Below are positions 56,226-64,000 of a stretch of DNA of 64,000 nt, one piece after another; position 1 is the stretch's first letter, and every line of letters begins with the position of its first letter. A program made the position numbers and the translations under genes. Location of the stretch: contig OW203768.1 in assembly GCA_934045905.1 (NCBI GenBank), positions 14,226,316 to 14,290,315 of the forward strand, given 5' to 3'. Below the pieces are notes generated by a model, which worked only from the letters and a program-made list of their open reading frames with translations, made no database searches and was not told the DNA's origin. The stretch is from Leuctra nigra. Taxonomy: Eukaryota > Arthropoda > Insecta > Plecoptera > Leuctridae.

Positions 56226-59200
56226 ATGGCATCTTCTCGTGAGGGCGCAGCTTCCAATGCACCGGAGTCGGTGGATGCAGGTTGGTTGACGTCTTGTCTG
56301 TTCTGCGATCAGTCGCTAGGATGTTGATCTTTTTTACATCTCGTACCTATTTTGTTTCAATTGCAGAAGATGGTGTAGGTAATTCTGTAGAACAAACGAC
56401 AAAAACTTCAAACCTTCTTCAGGAAGTGAAGAAATATTCTGAAACTTCTGGCGAGACAAGCGAGAAACAAGTGAGTTTTACAAGGACCAAAGTGACACTA
56501 GGTCTGTTTGTTGAGCTTGCTAGGGCCTACTTACCTCCTATTTTCGAGATCGTTTAAGACAAATTTCATACAAATTTCACTGTGCCTGACATAAGACCAA
56601 ACAAATAATAAACTGACTTGGCAGATCGAGTGCTATTTCGTTCGGTAGGACGGCACTTCGAAGCCACTTTCAATTATACGATCATTCATACGATCTAGAA
56701 CATCGGAGTGTGTATTCATACTTCTAGACGTAGGAATAAGAAGACAATGTTACGTCCAGACTGAACTTGATTTGCCAAGGATTAAGGGGGCGTGGGGGGC
56801 TTGCCCCCCTTGTATGACTTGCTTATTTGATATATGATATTCATTATTTCATAGACTCCTTTATTATTTTTTAAACATTGAAAATACTTTAATATGTGCA
56901 TTTACGGTGACAGTTAACTAAAATTCAATTGTTTTCCCCTGACAATTTAAGGTGGTTTTGGTCTGACTTAATTTTCTCACTATCAACCAATACGTGAGTC
57001 TGGACGTAGCATTATTGTATATCTAGACGTAAGAATATACACATTGCTCGAACATATGGGTCCAGATCTGAACTGCTCAACTTACACTAGCCCTATACCT
57101 ACTTCCTGTAGGTCGAAGAACACCTTTTCCAAGCTGCTTGAAGCAGTTCCGAGCAGAACCAAGTTTAGAAATCAATTATTAGACCTATAAACAAACTTTA
57201 AGACGGCTGGGTAGTGAGTTTGACCTTGAAGAGTTTTTTAATCGATTTTTATCAATATCTTTTTCCAGTGCAATTGTTAACAAAATAGGGCTATGGACGT
57301 GAATTCAGAACAGTTCAATGAAAATAATTTCATAGCTTGGAATAAGTTATTACTTTTATTTTGTCCAGCAGGCGTTTAGAACCCGAAAATTACTACATTA
57401 CTACATTTACCCAGCCGTCTTAATGTTGTTAAAATTACTACATTTTCGGGTTCTAAACGCCTGCTGGACAAAATAAAAATAATAACTTATTCTAAGCTAT
57501 GAAATTATTTTCATTGAACTGTTCTGAATTCACGTCCATAGCCCTATTTTTAGGGGTGTGCGAGTACTCGAAATTTCGAGTTCGAGTCGAGTTTGGGGGG
57601 TGAATCAAGTTAAAAAGGGTTAAACTCAACTTTTTCAAGTTTTCAAAAAAAAAAAAAATTTTTTTTTTTTTTTTTTTTTTTTTTGAAAGACAATAATATC
57701 TATCCTGCCTACATTCTTAACAGTCCCCTACCTACCTCTTCCTATCAATAATCCACTCCTCAACTCACAAGAACACATGAATTTCTGTTAAAATGACACA
57801 CAATGAAATAATAATGAAGCATTGTTGGATGAAATTGTTGAGATTTGGGAAATATGATATTCCTGCTGATAAAGTGACATAACTCAACTGCAGGTCTAAG
57901 TGCTTCTGACAATACTTCTAGGAATGCAATAACCCAAATTCCTGGCCTAAGGAAGTTCTAGGGTCTTTGGCCTTTACATTCTATGTAGTGCCTAGTACCT
58001 AGTAGTATTTCTAGTAGCAGATTGCATGATTTTTTCCCCCCTAAGATACTGCAGCTGTTAAAGCATAGATCTTTACTTGTCATTCCAAGCTACAAATTTC
58101 TAGAAGCAGCACTTCAAACCCCTGTAGTATGAGAATCAAAATGATTTACCTAATACACATCTTATCTTATAATAAGAAATGACATGAATTAACAGCCCTA
58201 CAATGTATAGATGATGTATGATTAATGTAAATATTTTAATTCATTTTGTGATGGTCGAATAATAATTTTATGACCTAATAGTACATAGGTGAACATTTGC
58301 TGAACATGACTCGAACTCGACTCGAAAAACTCGATTCATCTCACTGACTCGACTTGAACTCGACTCGACGTTAAAATATCAAACTCGCACAGCCCTACCT
58401 ATTTTGTTAACAATTACACTGGAAAAAGATATTGATAAAAATCGATTCAAAAACTCTTCAAGGTCAAACTCACTACCCACTACCCAGCCGTCTTAATGTT
58501 GTTAAAACCAAAAATTGCTAAACAGAATATCTATGCCTTAACTTCTACCCCATACACATCAATCTTGCATGACAATCTTGCTTGGCATAAGTTTGATAAT
58601 GTGTGGGGCTTTCAGTGAAGCTTGAAAAAATTCTAACATTGGACAGAAATCCTTCATTCCTACATGGGTTATTCATTCATATATTAAGTGATTATGAACT
58701 TGGTATGACATGATTACTTATCTGAAAATAGGGCTCCTGGCTTAATGGCTTCATGTCAAGCCTGGCTTGACCTTGTGAATGTTTGTCAGTGGAAGGAAAG
58801 AGTAATAAATTATATTTTATCCAGTGGCGGTTTGTGCATGAGGCAAGGGAGGCTGTGCCTCCCTAAATATTAGAGAAGAAGAAAGGGATTGCATCGTATT
58901 TCACAACTCTTAACTTCATATATAATTGTGTATATCATTTTAATTTTAAATTATATAAATATTAGTATTTTACTTTGACTGATTGGTTTAATTCGCCACG
59001 CCTATCCCCGACAATGAGTGCGCGCGCTGCTGAATACACGTTAGCCGTATACGCGGACTGCAAGGGAGGCTGAGCTGCTTACAGCCTCGTGTAGCCTCTG
59101 ATTCATACAGGCGAGGGGCAAGCGCGGGAGTGCGGGGTAGCGCAACGCATGCAGAGCTATGATGACGTCAGGGAGGCGGCGAACATGCCCGAGAGAGGCT

Positions 59201-60366
59201 CCGAGCGAACGACGAAGCTTTCTGCCCGCGCCGCTCTGCCCGCGCGTTTACTGTAGTATTTTATAATTACGTTTAATATATAAAACGTATTTATAAAATA
59301 TTTTTCTGCCTCCCCACATTTCAAACCCACAAACCGCCACTGATTTTATCTTTCCTCTATGATTATCTATCTAGGTAGGTACCCTAGGTAGATAAGTTTT
59401 TATTATTCATTTTAAATTAAATTATAATACTACTCTACCTACTTGGTATTATATGTACAGTGGGCCGTAGGTGAAATGCTATCCACCGTTCACCCCCCAC
59501 CACATTCAAACAACTTTTCCTGTGTTACCGGTCGAGGGGGAGGAGCCTAAACTACCGTAAATGATGGAAAGGGAGGACGGAGGATGAAAGCAAGGGGTGT
59601 ACCTACAGGGCCGGAATTTAGTGTCTGTCACCCTCTTTCCCTTTCCATCATTTACTTTAGTTTAGGCTCCTCCCCCTCGACCCTTATTACAAGAAAAGAC
59701 GTTTGAATGTTGTGGGGGTGAAGAGGAGAATGATGAGGACTATTTGCCACGGTTGTACTGCCTAATTTGAACATTGTATCTTTCAATGTTATTTTGTTAG
59801 TAGCATGATATCTAAGGAATGTTCAATGTATGTTCATCCCTTCTGGTTTTATTCCGTGAACTTTATGTTTCAGCCTGAATTGGATAAGTCGAGTATGAAA
59901 AGTACCAACAAGGCAGTAACACTCAACGTAACATCACACCGTCAACCCTCATCTTTAACAGCATCATTAGAACACATTTTGTTCCCTAAACATGGTCTTT
60001 TTGATGATATTGAAGATATAGATGAAGGTTTAGATGTAAGTACCTACCTACTACCCAGAAAAATTATCCTACCTTTTCCACTTTCTAAATCTACCTACTA
60101 CAACGAATGTTTTGTCGTGATTTAGAATGCGACCCTTAACGTAATGGTAGTCCACTCGGCTCCGCTGGTAAACCTGAAATCTATTTTGAAGCCACCGTCG
60201 AGCATGTCGCTGTGTCGTGACTCGGTAAGCGAAGTACCAAGTCCGGCACTAGTGGACGAAGAAGTTCATCTCCCGACAGTAGATACGGAACCGTGCGGGG
60301 ATTCGTACGACTTGCACGAGAGGAAGGTCAAATGGAAGCCCGAAGTAGACGTAATCTATTACGCAG
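56226..60366 (+). CDS. Unrecognised protein with SILK and RVxF-type PP1 docking motifs, 3'-partial
   Basis: Four exons join in phase: 56226-56280, 56367-56470, 59874-60035, 60126-60366, with clean GT-AG borders, giving 187 codons plus one base. Further exons must follow but were not found; a transposon starts 62 bp later. The sequence is polar, Ser/Thr/Glu-rich and probably disordered, with an acidic patch FDDIEDIDEGLD (about 95-107). Two short motifs stand out: S-I-L-K at 126-129 and R-K-V-K-W at 173-177. [GS]ILK and [RK]x(0-1)[VI]x[FW] are both established docking motifs for protein phosphatase 1, and SILK normally lies N-terminal of RVxF, as here (about 45 residues apart). I therefore infer a PP1 regulator or substrate-targeting protein. 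I do not recognise the family. Exon structure is plausible but has no homology support. Confidence 0.6.
56745..57014. mobile_element. MITE-like inverted-repeat unit (ACGTCCAGACT ends)
   Basis: ACAATGTTACGTCCAGACT at the left and AGTCTGGACGTAGCATT at the right are inverted over about 17 bp, with a GGGGGCGTGGGGGGCTTGCCCCCC hairpin inside. It sits in intron 2 of the unrecognised gene. The limits are approximate. Confidence 0.5.
57198..58496. mobile_element. TTAA-flanked foldback MITE, copy 2, interrupted by a hAT element
   Basis: The ends TTAAGACGGCTGGGTAGTGAG and CCCAGCCGTCTTAA lie between TTAA tetramers (57198-57201 and 58493-58496). The two arms pair over about 200 bp with a loop near 57398-57445. 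The hAT MITE 57551-58397 is inserted in the right arm at CCTATTTT. A 26-bp stretch at 57409-57434 in the loop duplicates the right-hand end plus flanking DNA at 58482-58507. Closest relative: 32709-33089. Confidence 0.8.
57551..58397. mobile_element. hAT MITE nested in the TTAA element
   Basis: The ends TAGGGGTGTGCGAGT and, inverted, TAGGGCTGTGCGAGT are flanked by perfect 8-bp duplications CCTATTTT (57543-57550 and 58398-58405). CTCGA/TCGAG subterminal repeats fill both ends. A junction of A14 and T26 lies at 57645-57684. There is no transposase frame. It is closely similar in its ends to the hAT at 19023-20339. Confidence 0.88.
58822..59342. mobile_element. hAT MITE, CAGTGGCGG family
   Basis: The ends CAGTGGCGGTTTGTG and CACAAACCGCCACTG are perfect inverted repeats. 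Perfect duplications ATTTTATC lie at 58814-58821 and 59343-59350. The interior is GC-rich from 59010 to 59245 with no long frame. Confidence 0.9.
59458..59752. mobile_element. Foldback MITE with GGGGGAGGAGCC arms
   Basis: The left arm (CACCCCCCACCACATTCAAAC, CCGGTCGAGGGGGAGGAGCC, in part) and the right arm around 59635-59725 are about 100-bp inverted repeats. The outer ends CAGTGGGCCGTAGG and CCACGGTTGTACTG are weakly inverted. Related fragments lie at 46370-46560 and 47540-47670. Confidence 0.6.
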
Positions 60367-60427
60367 GTAATGGACAATTTTTTTCTCTTCCGACTCGTTC
60401 ATTCTCCTACTATTAGTACTACTTCTC

Positions 60428-61897
60428 TTAAAGTAATACCAACATCTTGCTCCAAATATTTTTTTTAATTTATAATCTTAGCGAACTTACTAAATTTTCC
60501 TTACAAAAAAATTGTAAAAAAATTCCTTCGCCGAGTTAGGAGCTATTTTGTAAAAGCAGCACCTGACGTCATCGTGGGCTCTACCTGTTCAACCCTCGCA
60601 CCGGATGGACAGCAAGAATGCGTACGACGCGTGTTCACTCGTACGTGTTCACGCGAAATTCACTTTTCAAGTGAATTTCTTTTTATTTTGGTATTTAGTT
60701 TTATTTTATCAACATGGTTCAACGTTAATCTGTGTATGAGTGCAATAACAATCTTTGAAAAGCAAAAGTGACACAAAAAGTGTGTCATTCCATAGACTTC
60801 CGTCATTCACAAAATCACCTCAACTGCAGCGGCAATGGTTACACTACACAAAGTCAACCGAGAAAAATTTGTGCCGAGTAAATTTACATAAGTCTGTTCT
60901 GATCATTTTAACACTGAAGATTTTGAAATTTCTAACCGCCTCAAAACAGGGTTTTTTTCCCGTAAGTAACTCATTCCCCCATTAAAATCTACAGCAGTTC
61001 CATCCGGTAATTTAGGTAAACCTGAATCAATTCAATATAGATTAGATTAGATTAGATTTAGATTAGATTATTATGTTTTAACGGCGCATCAACGACGTGG
61101 TTATATTGCGCCGAGTTCATTTTCATTAAATCGTACAGTTTAACTTCTGATATTATTTTACGCATACATAATTATTATGTATAATGACTAGATGGTTAGT
61201 TAAATAAAATACACATCACACAAAAGTGTGGATTTGGCCCAGATGCATTCTAAATAGGTATACTTGCATCTGGGTCCTGTTAAAGGGACGAAAATCTTCA
61301 TACCTGCAAAATGTTGAGAAATGTAAATTATTAGATGTGATTGATTTCGCTTGCCGTGTTGCAGTAAAGAGAGTTCGAGAAAGAGGAAGCTTCCGCTCAA
61401 GACAATGCAATCATCTTAATCACTCAAAGATTCCATGTCCATCGGCATTATTTGACAAAACACGCACCTACACTAATCACGGTTACCAGCTCTGCCGCCA
61501 AAAGTTTCTACCCTGGCTCTGTTTTCAATATTTTTTAAATTTATCTTGTGTAATTCGTCGTTTGTAGAGGTCGGTTCGAATAAGTAAGGATTTTTCGTAG
61601 ACATTTTAACTTAGACGATGACACTGCTCACTCGACCGTACGTACTTTCCCAACTTATTTAAATCACGGTTGAAGTCGTCCGCCGCCACCGCCCGCCTGC
61701 TATCCTGCCTGCCTACTAGGCGGTGAGCCCACGATGACGTCAGCGTGGCCACGCGGCAAGTTTGAAATTGAATGTTAGAAATCGGGATTAGTCAGGGATA
61801 AACAGGACCAATCGAGCAAAATTTTTTTTTGGTTACTTGTGTTGATCAATTGAACAAGAAAAATATGAATTGGAGCAAGATGTTGGTATTACTTTAA
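60428..61897. mobile_element. Non-autonomous DNA transposon with 28-bp perfect terminal inverted repeats
   Basis: The first 28 bases (TTAAAGTAATACCAACATCT...) recur exactly inverted at 61870-61897. If TTAA is the target duplication, the element proper is AGTAATACC...GGTATTACT, suggesting a TTAA-targeting (piggyBac-type) family; this is an inference. A second perfect inverted pair, TGACGTCATCGTGGGCTC at 60563-60580 and about 61722-61739, lies 110-155 bp inside the ends. The interior has a TTAGAT array near 61041-61068 followed by a GGCGCATCAACGACGTGG motif, perhaps a further small insertion. No transposase frame is present. Confidence 0.75.
61041..61068. repeat. (TTAGA)n short tandem array
   Basis: About five ATTAGA-type units are followed by text resembling a retroposon tail (TTTTAACGGCGCATCAACG). 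A similar but shorter run is at 63560-63574. Confidence 0.6.
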
Positions 61898-61984
61898 TAA
61901 ACAGCTGAGTGAGCATTATTATGGCACACTCGGCACAACGAAAATTGATCGCTAAACAAATTTGAATGACTGCTGGTCATGTTC

Positions 61985-62105
61985 CATACCAATCAAAGCT
62001 TGTTATTATCATTGAAATGAGAGGTCACCTACTACAGTGAGGCAAGGAGATCACTTGGACTGACTTCTGATTTTTCAGTCAATCAGATTATTGAAAGATC
62101 AATTT
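61985..62105. repeat. Dispersed repeat, diverged copy 3
   Basis: AAAGCTTGTTATTATCATTGAAATGAGAGGTCACCTACTA and the following text parallel the core of the repeats at 37880-38067 and 52017-52190 (given in part). The edges are gone. Confidence 0.45.
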
Positions 62106-63020
62106 TAGTAATGCTAGTGCACCTACCTAATCTAACAGATCTCATGTCTTTTTAATTACTTTTGATTGTCGTCAGTATTGCACAGGTCACACCAAACAAC
62201 ATTGATCTGAAATTTTCCACACATTCTGTTATAAAATTTCTCGTGAAATATTTACGAAATGATGAGAAATTTTAAGTATCTGTTTCATACCTAAAATAAA
62301 TAATAATCTTGCTTGGCTAGGCATGATTTGTAACGTTTCTGATTTATTGAAAAGAAAACGAAATAATAATAATAACACTCAGGTCAATGTACCTACTTCC
62401 TACTATGTAATGTTTTACCGACATAACAAGGCCATGAACCATACACATTCCTAGGTATTTTGCTTAGGTGTTTATTTTCTCACACATTTGTTTAGCATAG
62501 TATGTATTGTTTTGTTAGTAGGTATGCAATCATTGAAACATTGGCATTGAAACTATTTTGTTTTACCTTGAATGCCATTGTCTACGTTTCAAAATAAAAA
62601 GTCAGCATTATCATCAAAATATTATGAAATATTGTAGGTATTTACCTTCATTCTTGACATTTCATCATGCTAAATACCAAACTACTTTTTTAATAATGTC
62701 TCTATTCGTTATTGTCAAATAGTACATAATAGCATTTCAAATTCATTTTCCACCTACCTAGGTACCTATCATTGATTTTTCGAAAAAATGTGTTTTCGTA
62801 TGCAGTAAACTAAAATAATGAAATCCCTAGTCTGATAAATTCTGTAGGTAGGTACCTTAGAACTCTGCGGTAGAAGGCCGGAAGTCAATTTTTTAAAATT
62901 TCGTTTCACACTTTTGGCATGATGATGGGTAATCAAGCTCTATGAATTGCCATTTGACTGATGTCAACAAATACCTACTATGTACCCTACAGTTATATTT
63001 AAAATTTGAAGTAGGTACCT
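62106..63020. other. AT-rich intergenic or intronic DNA
   Basis: No coding signal was recognised. Several GTAGGTACC-type palindromic words occur here (62752-62768, 62845-62856, 63010-63021). It could be intron of the gene beginning at 56226. Confidence 0.4.
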
Positions 63021-63021
63021 A

Positions 63022-63560
63022 CAGTGTTGTCAAAGTTACTTTTTAAATGTAGCAGTGTTACAGTTACAGTTACTTGCTCAAAATTCTAACAGTGTTACAG
63101 CTCCAGTTACAGGGGCTTCCAAAGGAACACCGATACAGTTACTTTTTGAACGACAAGTATCTGTGTTTAGTACAGTTACTTTCTTATTGACAGCAGTTAC
63201 TTTCACAGTTACTTTAAATTTACTAGCATTTTTCATTTTTTTTTTTTTTATTGTTGAAGGGATTGAATTACGTTGACAGGACAAGAAAAAAAGTCTAGGC
63301 CAGAGGTATTTTAGACAATTTGTGTTTTTGTATGTCTCCTAGAGCTAATTTTTACCTCCTTTTTTACTGAATTGGACATTTTACCTTATTCAGAGATGAA
63401 TTAAATGTATCATGTTACATTTCATTAAAGTTACTCAAAATTGTAACGGGATAAAAGTTACAGTTACTATTTTCAATAAAGAAAGTAACTGAATACAATA
63501 ACTTCTTTTTTTACTTCTTTTTTGGAAAAAAGGAGCATGTTACCAGTAACATGTTACTTT
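63022..63560. repeat. AGTTAC/GTTACAGTTACT-rich degenerate element
   Basis: It starts CAGTGTTGTCAAAGTTACTTTT and carries more than a dozen irregular AGTTAC or GTTACAG words. The right side ends with GTTACCAGTAACATGTTACTT, which includes inverted copies. The layout (CAGTG start, subterminal repeats) suggests a hAT MITE, but I found no target duplication. Confidence 0.5.
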
Positions 63561-63589
63561 AGATTAGATTAGATTTTATTTCTTCCCGT

Positions 63590-64000
63590 AGGGCGTAGAC
63601 CAACACAGAGTGTTGATTGAGCGAGCGAAGCGAGCGTCTCCTTTTGGAACGGACCTCTGTTTTTTTTTGTTTTTTTTTTTTTTTTTTTTCTGTTACTGAC
63701 GATATACAGGTCAGAGTTTTTCTTCGATCGAGCTGAAATTTTGCACACATGTACGTAACATTTCTGATTGTTGCAGACCCTAATTTTTTTGAAATCCATT
63801 GATTGGTTCAAATTTAAAAAAAATTAACTTTCGATTGGTTGTTTTGATCAAATTGAAATTTTGACAAGTCATTACCCCCAACATTGTACCCAATCAAACA
63901 AAGTTTCAGCCAAATCCTCCCATTGGTTACAATTTAAAACTATCTTTCCTGTGTTTTTAGAAATTTAAACTATAACCGATTGAACGATCAACTTATAACT
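63590..64000 (+). repeat. Dispersed repeat with about 140-bp period, copy B, cut by the window edge
   Basis: It begins with GAGCGAGCGAAGCGAGCGTC and CTCCTTTTGG, a CGGACCTCTG plus T-run, then GAGCTGAAATTTTGCACACATG, TTGCAGACCCTAATTTTTTTG and CAGCCAAATCCTCCCATTGG. These occur in the same order in the complement of 18400-18832, in the opposite orientation 45 kb away. No coding frame. Confidence 0.65.

Noticed and set aside
61226..61567. 113-residue open frame
   Set aside because: It lies inside the non-autonomous element 60428-61897, has no recognisable motif and no splice support.

Overview
The window is nuclear DNA of an arthropod, most likely an insect. The non-coding DNA is AT-rich, genes are split by GT-AG introns that are often longer than 1 kb, and one partial exon encodes an insect-type chitin-binding domain. 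DNA transposon debris of hAT, Harbinger-like and TTAA type is dense. I cannot fix the order from the sequence alone. The frequent short palindrome GTAGGTACCTAC and the abundant hAT/RTE debris would suit a hemipteroid or lepidopteran genome, but this is only an impression.

Layout: 1-322 is one partial exon (minus strand) of a chitin-binding type-2 protein. From 323 to 14.7 kb is a gene-poor stretch holding scattered repeats and one nearly pristine RTE-type LINE at 10678-13743, flanked by an 11-bp target duplication. Then comes a compact cluster of conserved housekeeping genes on alternating strands: eIF3l (+, 14779-22570), PTCD1 (-, 22678-26173), THUMPD3 (+, 26647-28824), IFT140 (-, 29356-44444) and SUZ12 (+, 44832-54485). 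I rebuilt each exon by exon. In all five, splice phases join correctly into one open frame of about the family's expected length: 548, 661, 467, 1432 and 668 residues. PTCD1/THUMPD3 and IFT140/SUZ12 are head to head over 473 and 387 bp, so each pair probably shares a promoter region. eIF3l/PTCD1 and THUMPD3/IFT140 are tail to tail with close or abutting 3' ends. The cluster covers translation initiation, mitochondrial RNA handling, tRNA methylation, ciliary transport and Polycomb silencing; I see no common pathway.

A further plus-strand gene starts at 56226, and four of its exons are visible up to 60366. I do not recognise it, but it carries two protein phosphatase 1 docking motifs in the usual order (SILK, then KVKW). 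The rest, to 64000, is repeats.

Mobile DNA is the most striking feature. At least nine hAT-like elements with perfect or 7/8 8-bp target duplications lie in introns and intergenic DNA. There are also TAA-flanked foldback MITEs, TTAA-flanked foldback MITEs (one hosting a nested hAT element and an internal 26-bp copy of its own right-hand junction), a three-element nest in an IFT140 intron, several LINE fragments, and a dispersed repeat with an internal period of about 140 bp.
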